A program made the position numbers and the translations under genes. The notes under the pieces are model-generated. The model saw nothing but the letters and a program-made list of their open reading frames with translations, was not told where the DNA came from and did no database searches. Shown here one piece after another: positions 1-5,312 of a stretch of DNA of 6,568 nucleotides (its first letter is position 1; each line of letters opens with the position of its first letter). Origin of the DNA: Syntrophomonadaceae bacterium (GTDB lineage: Bacteria; Bacillota; Dethiobacteria; DTU022); the NCBI GenBank assembly GCA_003553305.1, contig PWEB01000278.1, positions 1 through 6,568 on the forward strand, written 5' to 3'.

Positions 1-107
1 CAGCAGATAAGATTATCAATTTGATGGAAGCTTTAGACGATCATGACGATGTTCAGAATGTCTATGCAAACTTTGATATTCCGAGCGAACTTCTGCTAAA
101 GCAGTAG
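1..107 (+). CDS. yebC: YebC/TACO1-family protein, C-terminal fragment (5' end outside window)
   Basis: The reading frame that enters at base 3 encodes 34 residues and ends at a TAG at 105-107. The fragment carries the typical C-terminal signature of the YebC/TACO1 family: an N-L-M-E-A-L helix, an acidic D-D-H-D-D-V-Q-N-V-Y turn and a closing A-N-F-D-I strand. Family members are about 240-250 residues long, so only the tail is present. YebC-type proteins were long annotated as transcriptional regulators; more recent work links members of the family to translation of difficult (proline-rich) stretches. The gene commonly sits directly upstream of ruvC in many bacteria, which fits here: ruvC starts 35 bp after its stop and no terminator is visible between them. 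The identification is firm for the family. The specific function cannot be read from a fragment. Confidence 0.9.
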   Translation, partial: ADKIINLMEALDDHDDVQNVYANFDIPSELLLKQ

Positions 108-142
108 GTAGCCGGATAAAATATGAAAGCACAGGTGAGCAG

Positions 143-643
143 ATGTTAATTATCGGGATCGATCCCGGGGTGGCAATAACCGGCTACAGTGTGCTCGAAG
201 AAAGCGGCAGTGATTATAAGTGCCTTATCTCCGGATGTATAAGGACCCATAAAGATTTACCTGCCGCCTCGAGGCTGGAGATTATTCATAACCAGGTTTT
301 TGAAATGATTGCGGAATACAGGCCGCAGGCTTTAGTTGTCGAAAAAATATTTTTCAGTAAAAATGTGCGCACCGCCTTCCAGGTCGGAGAAGCCCGCGGG
401 GTAATCATTCTTGCCGCTGCCCGGTGTAACGTTGATCTATTTGAATACACTCCTCTGCAGGTCAAACAGGCTGTTGCCGGCTATGGTAAAGCAGAAAAAA
501 TACAGGTCCAGAAAATGGTCCAAATGCTATTAAAACTACCCAAACTGCCGTCAGTTGACGATGAAGCTGATGCAATGGCTGTCGCTCTCTGCCATTTGCA
601 AAATCGCCGTTTTAAGGACGCGGTTAAAGGGGGCAGGGCTTAA
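143..643 (+). CDS. ruvC: Crossover junction endodeoxyribonuclease RuvC (Holliday junction resolvase)
   Basis: This 166-residue protein has the usual RuvC length. RuvC is a homodimeric, Mg2+-dependent nuclease of the RNase H-like fold that cuts Holliday junctions symmetrically in the cytoplasm, together with RuvAB. The acidic active-site set is complete: Asp7 in I-G-I-D-P-G, Glu67 in V-V-E-K, and Asp140 and Asp143 in the D-E-A-D-A-M-A-V-A helix. The conserved central stretch from K-N-V-R-T-A to G-E-A-R-G (residues 74-86) and the Y-T-P-L-Q-V-K-Q-A-V segment (102-111) are also present. The ATG at 143 follows an AGGTGAG ribosome-binding site at about 133-139, and the protein begins directly with the first beta strand, so the start is secure. 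The TAA stop abuts the GTG start of ruvA, which implies translational coupling in one operon. Confidence 0.97.
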   Translation: MLIIGIDPGVAITGYSVLEESGSDYKCLISGCIRTHKDLPAASRLEIIHNQVFEMIAEYRPQALVVEKIFFSKNVRTAFQVGEARGVIILAAARCNVDLFEYTPLQVKQAVAGYGKAEKIQVQKMVQMLLKLPKLPSVDDEADAMAVALCHLQNRRFKDAVKGGRA

Positions 644-961
644 GTGATTGATTTTTTAGTGGGCCGCCTTATAGCGGCAACTCCCGGTAAAGCAGTTCTT
701 GACTTAGGGGGGATTGGAGTTTCCCTGGAGATGCCCCCGGCAGAGAATGATAATCTTCACAACCTGATTGGAGAAGAAATCACGATCTACACACGCCTGA
801 TGATTAGAGAAGATGAAATATATATTTACGGATTTCGGGCGGTGGAGGAACGCAAACTTTTTAATCTGATGCTCAGTGTAAGCGGCTTTGGCCCTCGGTT
901 AGCTTTATCGATACTCGGTATTTTTAGCGTTTCTGAATTTTACGTTGCAGTGTTGGAATAA
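644..961 (+). CDS. ruvA: RuvA N-terminal part (105 aa), product expected if the TAA is real
   Basis: If the TAA at 959-961 terminates translation, this is the product. It contains the full OB-fold domain I with its acidic pin and the first helix-hairpin-helix, and ends just before the second one. It would lack half of the DNA-backbone contacts and all of the RuvB-binding domain III. From knowledge of the family, it should not support RuvAB branch migration. No downstream codon is skipped or shifted, so this fragment is defined only by the stop. Confidence 0.55.
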   Translation: MIDFLVGRLIAATPGKAVLDLGGIGVSLEMPPAENDNLHNLIGEEITIYTRLMIREDEIYIYGFRAVEERKLFNLMLSVSGFGPRLALSILGIFSVSEFYVAVLE

Positions 962-991
962 AATATTGCCCAGCTTAGCCGGGCTCACGGA

Positions 992-1252
992 GTGGGACGC
1001 AAAGCGGCCCAGCGCCTGATCCTCGAACTTAAAGAAAAACTACCCGGAGCAATCTCCACTGAAGAGTTAGTGGCCAGTCCTCTATCTCATACCGGTTATT
1101 CGGTGGTGGATGACATTACAGAAGCCTTGTGTGCTCTCGGTTATTCCAGCACCGAAGCTTCTACAGCTGTTAGCAAGGTGGTGGATCAGCATAAAGATCT
1201 TCCGCGCGAAGAGCTTTTAAAGCTTGTCTTGAAAAGTATGGCCAAAAGCTAA
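992..1252 (+). CDS. ruvA: RuvA C-terminal part (second HhH plus RuvB-binding domain), possible reinitiation product
   Basis: In the same frame as the N-terminal part, the sequence after the TAA continues as RuvA: the second helix-hairpin-helix (G-V-G-R-K-A-A-Q-R-L-I-L-E-L-K), a variable acidic linker, and the three-helix domain III that includes D-I-T-E-A-L-C-A-L-G-Y. GTG 992 is the first usable restart, 30 nt after the stop. Only a weak CACGGA precedes it, so independent translation is doubtful. The match to RuvA actually begins earlier, right after the stop at 962, so 992 is a formal start rather than a natural one. It is best read as the second half of ruvA. Confidence 0.45.
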   Translation: MGRKAAQRLILELKEKLPGAISTEELVASPLSHTGYSVVDDITEALCALGYSSTEASTAVSKVVDQHKDLPREELLKLVLKSMAKS

Positions 1253-1279
1253 AAATGCTTTTATTGAAAGGAGAAGTAG

Positions 1280-2302
1280 ATGGAGGACAGGATTGTATCT
1301 GCTCAGCGACAGACCGAAGACGATCCGCAAATTGAGGTCGGCCTCAGGCCCCGTTCCCTGCAGGAATACGTGGGCCAGGAAAAAATCAAGGAAAAATTAT
1401 CGATCTATATCAAGGCTGCCATGGAGCGAAACGAAGCCCTCGATCATGTCCTGCTATATGGACCTCCGGGCCTGGGCAAAACGACGCTTGCCCATATTAT
1501 TGCCTGGGAACTGGGTGTTAATATCAGGGTAACCGCCGGGCCGGCTATTGAACGCCCCGGTGATTTAGCCGCAATACTGACTAATTTAGGAACTGGTGAC
1601 GTCCTTTTTATTGATGAAATACACCGCCTGAACCGGACCGTAGAAGAAATTCTCTACCCGGCGATGGAAGATAATGCTCTCGATATTATCATCGGTAAAG
1701 GACCGGGCGCCCGCACTTTGCGCCTTGACCTGCCCCCCTTTACAATGATTGGCGCTACGGTCCGGGCTGGCCTGTTAACCTCACCTCTCCGTGATCGTTT
1801 CGGGGTGGTTGACCGGCTGGAGTTTTACACCCCTGCTGAATTGGAGGAAATTATTATCCGTTCCGCTAATATTTTAAATGTAAAAACTGAAAGTGCTGGA
1901 GCATCGATCATCGCCCGGGCTTCCAGGGGAACTCCCAGGGTAGCGAACCGCTTGCTTAAAAGGGTTCGGGATTATGCCCAGATTAAAGCGGACAATATAA
2001 TAACCGGTGCGGTGGCTGAAGTGGCTTTAGATATGCTGCAGCTCGACAAGCAGGGTTTAGACGAAATAGATCGTCGTTTACTGCTGGCACTTGTGGAAAA
2101 ATTTGAAGGCGGACCGGTAGGCTTAGATACCCTTGCCGCCTGCATCAGTGAAGAACCTGAGACTTTAGAGGACGTCTATGAACCGTACCTGATGCAGCTT
2201 GGATTGTTGAAAAGAACTTCGCGGGGGCGGATGGTTACCAGGGAAGTCTATAGCTATCTGAATCTGCCGCTAAAAGAGGAACCGCAGCAGAAACTCTTTT
2301 GA
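1280..2302 (+). CDS. ruvB: Holliday junction ATP-dependent DNA helicase RuvB
   Basis: RuvB is the AAA+ hexameric motor that pumps DNA through the RuvA-bound Holliday junction. At 340 residues it is full length. Visible motifs in order are Walker A G-P-P-G-L-G-K-T-T (61-69), Walker B V-L-F-I-D-E-I-H (108-115), sensor 1 in I-G-A-T-V-R (157-162), the arginine finger in S-P-L-R-D-R-F-G (Arg171), sensor 2 in G-T-P-R (Arg220), and a C-terminal winged-helix DNA-binding domain with T-S-R-G-R-M-V-T (313-320). All catalytic residues are intact, in contrast to the interrupted ruvA just upstream. The ATG at 1280 is preceded by a good AAAGGAG site (about 1267-1273), and 27 bp separate it from the ruvA stop, so it belongs to the ruvCAB operon but has its own strong translation signal. 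Confidence 0.98.
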   Translation: MEDRIVSAQRQTEDDPQIEVGLRPRSLQEYVGQEKIKEKLSIYIKAAMERNEALDHVLLYGPPGLGKTTLAHIIAWELGVNIRVTAGPAIERPGDLAAILTNLGTGDVLFIDEIHRLNRTVEEILYPAMEDNALDIIIGKGPGARTLRLDLPPFTMIGATVRAGLLTSPLRDRFGVVDRLEFYTPAELEEIIIRSANILNVKTESAGASIIARASRGTPRVANRLLKRVRDYAQIKADNIITGAVAEVALDMLQLDKQGLDEIDRRLLLALVEKFEGGPVGLDTLAACISEEPETLEDVYEPYLMQLGLLKRTSRGRMVTREVYSYLNLPLKEEPQQKLF

Positions 2303-2303
2303 T

Positions 2304-2352
2304 CCTAAAACCCTGCAGAACAATTTTTAGATCTGCTGTTATTATTTTTAGG
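2304..2352 (+). other. Nested intergenic hairpin between ruvB and the DUF2905 gene
   Basis: Two nested complementary pairs lie directly after the ruvB stop. The outer pair is CCTAAAA (2304-2310) with TTTTAGG (2346-2352). The inner pair is GCAGA (2315-2319) with TCTGC (2332-2336). The inner stem is followed by a T-rich but interrupted run (TGTTATTATTTTT), so a leaky terminator or a transcript-processing/stability hairpin is possible. The stems are short and AT-rich and the inner loop is 12 nt, so folding strength is modest. It ends 17 nt before the ribosome-binding site of the next gene. Confidence 0.3.
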
Positions 2353-2369
2353 GCATGATTTTGTTAACC

Positions 2370-2375
2370 GAGGTG
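2370..2375 (+). promoter_or_regulatory. Ribosome-binding site that fixes the TTG start of the DUF2905 gene
   Basis: GAGGTG lies 7 nt before TTG 2383. No ATG or GTG in this frame is suitably placed, so this site supports the non-ATG start. Confidence 0.65.
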
Positions 2376-2382
2376 TTTTAAA

Positions 2383-2601
2383 TTGCACAACCTGGAATCA
2401 CTTGGACGGTTATTGCTAATCGGTGGAGGCTTAATAGCTTTAACCGGTCTGATCTTGGTGGTTGTTAATCGCCTCGGCCTGGGACGCCTGCCGGGGGACA
2501 TATTTATACAACGCGAAAACTTTACTTTTTATTTCCCCCTGGCAACGATGATTATTATAAGTATTATTTTAAGCTTATTGGTCAATCTGATCAGGCGTTA
2601 A
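2383..2601 (+). CDS. DUF2905 family small membrane protein
   Basis: This 72-residue protein has two hydrophobic helices (about 9-28 and 51-69) joined by a short loop with the DUF2905 hallmarks G-L-G-R-L-P-G-D-I (32-40) and N-F-T-F-Y-F-P (46-52). It ends in a basic L-I-R-R tail, as is usual for the family. The function of DUF2905 is unknown; it is predicted to sit in the cytoplasmic membrane as a helical hairpin. It starts with TTG, chosen because of the well-placed GAGGTG and because translation then covers the whole first helix. From memory, members of this family often lie between ruvB and queA in Clostridia, so its position is typical. The conserved loop, rather than the helices, probably carries whatever specific role it has. 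Confidence 0.88.
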   Translation: MHNLESLGRLLLIGGGLIALTGLILVVVNRLGLGRLPGDIFIQRENFTFYFPLATMIIISIILSLLVNLIRR

Positions 2602-2628
2602 TGCTTTTTTTATAGCTAAAAAGTTTAT

Positions 2629-2647
2629 CTTATTTCAGGAAAATAAG
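2629..2647 (+). other. Small AT-rich hairpin abutting the queA ribosome-binding site
   Basis: CTTATTT (2629-2635) and AAATAAG (2641-2647) form a perfect 7-bp stem with a 5-nt CAGGA loop. The stem ends one base before the AGGTG ribosome-binding site of queA (2649-2653). There is no T-tract after it, so it is not a terminator. It could modulate access to the site, but an AT-rich stem of this size may also occur by chance. Confidence 0.3.
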
Positions 2648-2648
2648 T

Positions 2649-2653
2649 AGGTG
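2649..2653 (+). promoter_or_regulatory. Ribosome-binding site supporting the TTG start of queA
   Basis: AGGTG lies 5 nt before TTG 2659. The next in-frame ATG falls 30 codons later, inside conserved QueA sequence, so the TTG start is required. Confidence 0.6.
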
Positions 2654-2658
2654 TATCT

Positions 2659-3693
2659 TTGAACAAGTGTAAATTAAACAGCTACGATTATCAGCTGCCC
2701 GCCGAACTAATTGCCCAGGAACCTTTGAAACAAAGAGATCAATCGCGGATGTTGGTCCTTGATCGCCATGCTGGCAAAATAGATCACTCCACTTTTGATC
2801 ATTTTCCCGATTATCTTAAAGAAGGCGATTTGCTGGTCTTAAATGATACAAAGGTTATACCGGCCCGTCTGATCGGGCGGATCGACGGGAAAACTGCCAC
2901 TGCAGAATTATTGCTGCTCAACAGCCTGGATAACGGTAACTGGGTGGCGATGGTTAAACCGGGTCGCAAATTGAAACCGGGAGCAAAAGTAATTCTTGAG
3001 CACGGAATGGAAGCTGTGATAGAAGGTTATACCCAAGAAGTTTTCCGTGAAATTAGTTTCAGAGGCCCCCGGCCGATCGAGGAAGTCCTGCCCCACCTGG
3101 GTAAAGTACCCCTGCCGCCTTACATCCATAAAGATGTTGAAGATCCCGATCAATACCAGACCATCTATGCCAGGGAGGAAGGATCGGCTGCCGCACCGAC
3201 CGCGGGCTTTCATTTTACAGATCAGGTTTTTGAGAATCTTAAGAAAAAAGGGATCGAAACAACTTTTGTTACTTTGCACATTGGTCCGGGGACGTTTCAA
3301 CCGGTAAAAACCGAAGATATCCGCGACCATGATATGCATTCTGAATACTATCGTCTTGATCAAAAAACAGCCAACCGCCTGAATCTGGCTCAAAAAGAAA
3401 GCCGGCGAATTATTGCGGTGGGCACAACAGTCTGCCGGGTGCTTGAAACCTGCGCAGACGAAAATGGATTATTCAGAGGAGATCAAGAAGGCTGGTCCGA
3501 TCTGTTTATATATCCCGGTTTTAATTTCCGCGTGGTTGGGGCTTTGCTCACCAACTTTCATTTACCCCAATCAACACTGCTGATGCTGGTCAGCGCCCTG
3601 GGCGGGTATGACCAAATCATGAACGCTTACCGACAGGCAGTTGAAATGGAATACCGTTTTTACAGTTTCGGTGATTGTATGCTAATAATCTAG
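2659..3693 (+). CDS. queA: S-adenosylmethionine:tRNA ribosyltransferase-isomerase QueA
   Basis: QueA transfers and isomerises the ribosyl group of S-adenosylmethionine onto 7-aminomethyl-7-deazaguanine (preQ1) at tRNA position 34, giving epoxyqueuosine. The 344-residue length is normal. Family signatures run throughout: L-I-A-Q-E-P near 17-22, L-N-D-T-K-V-I-P-A-R-L (61-71), G-K-V-P-L-P-P-Y-I (148-156), A-A-P-T-A-G-F-H-F-T (178-187), T-L-H-I-G-P-G-T-F-Q-P-V (205-216), M-H-S-E-Y (226-230), V-G-T-T-V-C-R-V-L-E (254-263), and L-L-T-N-F-H-L-P-Q-S-T-L-L-M-L (296-310). The C-terminus closes with Y-S-F-G-D-C-M-L-I. It starts at TTG and ends at TAG. It is followed by tgt, whose product acts one step earlier on the same tRNA base. 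No queG-type reductase gene, needed for the last step, is in the window. Confidence 0.97.
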   Translation: MNKCKLNSYDYQLPAELIAQEPLKQRDQSRMLVLDRHAGKIDHSTFDHFPDYLKEGDLLVLNDTKVIPARLIGRIDGKTATAELLLLNSLDNGNWVAMVKPGRKLKPGAKVILEHGMEAVIEGYTQEVFREISFRGPRPIEEVLPHLGKVPLPPYIHKDVEDPDQYQTIYAREEGSAAAPTAGFHFTDQVFENLKKKGIETTFVTLHIGPGTFQPVKTEDIRDHDMHSEYYRLDQKTANRLNLAQKESRRIIAVGTTVCRVLETCADENGLFRGDQEGWSDLFIYPGFNFRVVGALLTNFHLPQSTLLMLVSALGGYDQIMNAYRQAVEMEYRFYSFGDCMLII

Positions 3694-3712
3694 AAAGTTT
3701 TAAAAAGTTTAA

Positions 3713-3741
3713 TTGACAGTGAAGCCTGTGTAAGATACTCT
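3713..3741 (+). promoter_or_regulatory. Candidate sigma-A promoter in the queA-tgt gap
   Basis: A perfect TTGACA -35 hexamer lies at 3713-3718. With a 17-nt spacer the -10 would be TACTCT (3736-3741), which keeps the key T, A and final T but matches only 3 of 6. An alternative -10, GATACT (3734-3739), matches 4 of 6 but at a 15-nt spacing. Transcription would then begin around 3748-3751, at or next to the tgt start codon. The -35 is convincing and the -10 is weak, so this stays a candidate. Confidence 0.4.
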
Positions 3742-3750
3742 ATATGATGG

Positions 3751-4887
3751 ATGACAAAGATGCCCATAAAATTCACAATAAATCGGAAGTGTTCGCAAAC
3801 TGCTGCCCGTCTCGGCACGCTGCAAATGACGCATGGCGAGATTAAAACACCGGCCTTCATGCCGGTTGGGACCCAGGGGACAGTAAAAGCAATAACTGTT
3901 CGTGAGTTGGAAGAAATGGGCACGGGACTGATCCTGAGCAACTGCTACCATTTGTTTCTGCGTCCGGGAGTTGAGTTAATTGCCCGTCATGGGGGATTGC
4001 ACCGTTTTATGAACTGGAATGGTGCTATTCTTACTGATAGCGGCGGTTTTCAAATTTTTAGCCTTGGTGGCTTGCGAAAGCTTAGTGATGAGGGAGTGGA
4101 CTTCACTTCCCATATTGACGGGTCAAAGCATTTCCTTACACCGGAAAGAGTCACCAGGCTGCAAAACATGCTTGGCGCTGATATTGCGATGGTTCTTGAT
4201 CAGTGCCCTCCTTATCCGGCAGAATATGAAGTGGTAAGAGAAGCGGTTGAGCGCAGCGGTAAGTGGGCATTGCGCTGCAAGAAGGCTCATCTACGCGATG
4301 ATCAGGCGCTTTTTGCTATAGTCCAGGGTGGAGTGTACAAGGATTTGCGGCGGCAGTCTGCTGCAGAATTAGCAGATCTGGATTTCCCGGGCTACGCCAT
4401 CGGCGGTTTGAGCGTGGGCGAACCTAAAAATTTGATGTATGAGGCTTTAGCCTGGACGGTTTCGGAACTGCCCCCGGAAAAAATTCGTTACCTGATGGGG
4501 GTCGGCTCACCGGATGCCCTGCTAGAAGCCGTTAGATCAGGGGTTGACATTTTTGATTGTGTGCTGCCGACCAGGATTGCCCGCAACGGAAGAGTGATGA
4601 CCTCAAAGGGTTACCTGCCGATACGTAACAGTGTTTATGCTACAGATCTCGCACCGCTCGATGAAGATTGCAGCTGCCCGGTCTGCAGAAATTATACCAG
4701 GGCTTATATACGGCACCTGCTCAACGCCGGGGAAATTTTAGCTTTGCGGCTAACAACCTATCATAATCTCTACTACCTGGATAGTTTAATGAAAGAGATC
4801 AGGATAGCCATAGCTGAGGAACGATTTGAGAAGTATTACCAGGAAGTAGGTAAAAAACTCATAAAACTGTATGGAGGTGAAGTGTAA
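3751..4887 (+). CDS. tgt: Queuine/preQ1 tRNA-guanine transglycosylase Tgt
   Basis: Tgt swaps guanine 34 for preQ1 in tRNAs with GUN anticodons (Asp, Asn, His, Tyr), the step before QueA. The 378-residue TIM-barrel enzyme is complete. Visible residues are Asp96 in T-D-S-G-G-F-Q (base recognition/general acid-base), Asp150 in M-V-L-D-Q-C-P-P-Y-P, the V-Q-G-G motif (191-194), G-G-L-S-V-G-E-P (218-225), and the nucleophile Asp269 in F-D-C-V-L-P-T-R. The zinc site is Cys307, Cys309, Cys312 and His338 (C-x-C-x2-C ... Y-H-N-L). By remembered alignment, Asp96 and Asp150 match Asp102 and Asp156 of the Zymomonas enzyme, and Asp269 matches its Asp280. The start may be ATG 3751 or ATG 3760, since the first three residues are not conserved. 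Neither has a good Shine-Dalgarno site. The stop overlaps the yajC start (TAATG). Confidence 0.97.
   Translation: MTKMPIKFTINRKCSQTAARLGTLQMTHGEIKTPAFMPVGTQGTVKAITVRELEEMGTGLILSNCYHLFLRPGVELIARHGGLHRFMNWNGAILTDSGGFQIFSLGGLRKLSDEGVDFTSHIDGSKHFLTPERVTRLQNMLGADIAMVLDQCPPYPAEYEVVREAVERSGKWALRCKKAHLRDDQALFAIVQGGVYKDLRRQSAAELADLDFPGYAIGGLSVGEPKNLMYEALAWTVSELPPEKIRYLMGVGSPDALLEAVRSGVDIFDCVLPTRIARNGRVMTSKGYLPIRNSVYATDLAPLDEDCSCPVCRNYTRAYIRHLLNAGEILALRLTTYHNLYYLDSLMKEIRIAIAEERFEKYYQEVGKKLIKLYGGEV
4873..4880 (+). promoter_or_regulatory. Strong ribosome-binding site for yajC inside the end of tgt
   Basis: GGAGGTGA lies within the last codons of tgt, 6 nt before the yajC ATG. Together with the TAATG overlap, it indicates coupled translation of tgt and yajC. 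Confidence 0.8.
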
Positions 4888-5171
4888 TGGATTTTGAAGC
4901 AATCGGCCCCTTTGTACCACTAATTCTATTGTTTGTTGTATTTTATTTCCTGCTGATCCGGCCCCAGCAGAAACAGCAGAAAAAGCGCAAGGAAATGCTT
5001 GAAAGCCTGCAAAAAGGCAATCGTGTGGTCACTATCGGTGGTCTGCATGGAGTAATTAAGGAGATTGATGAAGAGAATATCTCTTTAAAAGTAGCCGATG
5101 GTTTAAGCTTGAAGTTTTCCCGTTCTGCTGTAGACAGGGTTATTGACGAAGAAGAAAAAGCAGTTAGTTAA
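4887..5171 (+). CDS. yajC: Preprotein translocase subunit YajC
   Basis: This 94-residue protein has the classic YajC layout: a short periplasm-side N-terminus, a single membrane helix (about residues 7-24), the family signature L-I-R-P-Q-Q-K-Q-Q-K (23-32) at the cytoplasmic border, and a small beta-rich cytoplasmic domain (about 40-87) with G-N-R-V-V-T-I-G-G-L-H-G. YajC associates with SecD-SecF and the SecYEG channel and assists protein export. It is not essential where it has been tested. The ATG overlaps the tgt stop by one base, and a strong ribosome-binding site precedes it. In many genomes secD and secF follow directly. Here a hairpin-rich gap and rarA follow instead, so any secDF genes must lie elsewhere. 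The family call is secure. Confidence 0.96.
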   Translation: MDFEAIGPFVPLILLFVVFYFLLIRPQQKQQKKRKEMLESLQKGNRVVTIGGLHGVIKEIDEENISLKVADGLSLKFSRSAVDRVIDEEEKAVS

Positions 5172-5197
5172 CAAGCTCTATATTAAGTTGACTTTAG

Positions 5198-5227
5198 TTA
5201 AGCTGAGCTGCTTTAAGTAGTTTTTTT
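5198..5227 (+). terminator. Weak candidate Rho-independent terminator after yajC
   Basis: AAGC (5200-5203) pairs with GCTT (5210-5213) around a 6-nt loop. A bulged extension can add TT with AA, and a run of seven T (5221-5227) follows after GTAG. The T-tract is good but the stem is short and imperfect, so termination would be inefficient. It is the first such signal after the operon that ends in yajC. Confidence 0.35.
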
Positions 5228-5236
5228 GGTAAAGTG

Positions 5237-5280
5237 ACACTCCTTTCAGGCACCGGGCCGGTGTGAGGAAGGAGTGTTTT
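5237..5280 (+). terminator. Long hairpin with T-rich tail between yajC and rarA (probable terminator)
   Basis: ACACTCCTT (5237-5245) and AAGGAGTGT (5269-5277) form a perfect 9-bp outer stem. Inside it, CACCG (5251-5255) and CGGTG (5259-5263) form a GC-rich 5-bp apical stem with a GGC loop, separated from the outer stem by a small mismatched internal loop. The 3' arm runs straight into TTTTGTTTATT. This is the best terminator-like structure in the window and most likely separates the ruv-que-yajC operon from rarA. The T-tract is short and broken by a G. The 3' arm also contains AAGGAG, but no gene starts at a suitable distance, so it probably does not act as a ribosome-binding site. Confidence 0.65.
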
Positions 5281-5292
5281 GTTTATTACATG

Positions 5293-5301
5293 AAGGTGGT
5301 G
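5293..5301 (+). promoter_or_regulatory. Ribosome-binding site deciding the GTG start of rarA
   Basis: AAGGTGGTG differs by one base from the extended consensus AAGGAGGTG and lies 11 nt before GTG 5313, a slightly long spacing. The next candidate, ATG 5328, is 26 nt away and has only a GGTGG near it. Starting at 5313 also restores the M-D-I-I-S N-terminus expected for this family. Confidence 0.55.
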
Positions 5302-5312
5302 TAACTTTTTCG

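Larger units (their letters stand above)
644..1252 (+). pseudogene. ruvA: Holliday junction branch-migration protein RuvA, interrupted by an in-frame TAA
   Basis: RuvA forms tetramers that bind the four-way junction and load RuvB. The whole frame from GTG 644 to TAA 1250-1252 reads as one normal RuvA, 203 codons before the terminal stop (about 200 aa is typical), except that codon 106 is TAA (959-961). Domain I is an OB fold (about residues 1-64) with the acidic pin Glu56-Asp57 in I-R-E-D. Domain II holds two helix-hairpin-helix motifs: S-G-F-G-P-R near 80-85, and H-G-V-G-R-K near 115-120, which lies after the stop. Domain III (about 155-202) is the RuvB-binding module. The stop thus separates the two DNA-binding hairpins. 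There is no frameshift: both halves share a frame. The GTG start abuts the ruvC stop, with a GGGGG-containing ribosome-binding region about 10 nt upstream. Whether the gene is truly broken or the stop is a sequence error cannot be decided from one sequence. Confidence 0.9.

Noticed and set aside
956..964. Programmed frameshift or selenocysteine/pyrrolysine insertion in ruvA
   Set aside because: Both halves are in the same frame, so no shift is needed, and the stop is TAA, which encodes neither selenocysteine (TGA) nor pyrrolysine (TAG).
2908..3393. 161-residue open frame on the minus strand inside queA
   Set aside because: It lies entirely opposite a well-conserved queA, has no visible ribosome-binding site or family motif, and its composition looks like reversed coding sequence.
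3690..3951. Two overlapping minus-strand open frames (80 and 83 residues) opposite the start of tgt
   Set aside because: They mirror conserved tgt coding sequence and have no supporting motif or translation signal.
5290..5304. Four-codon ATG...TAA mini-ORF (M-K-V-V) before rarA as a leader peptide
   Set aside because: The nearest ribosome-binding site (AAGGAG at 5269-5274) is 15 nt away and buried in the hairpin arm, and the peptide has no runs of a regulatory amino acid.
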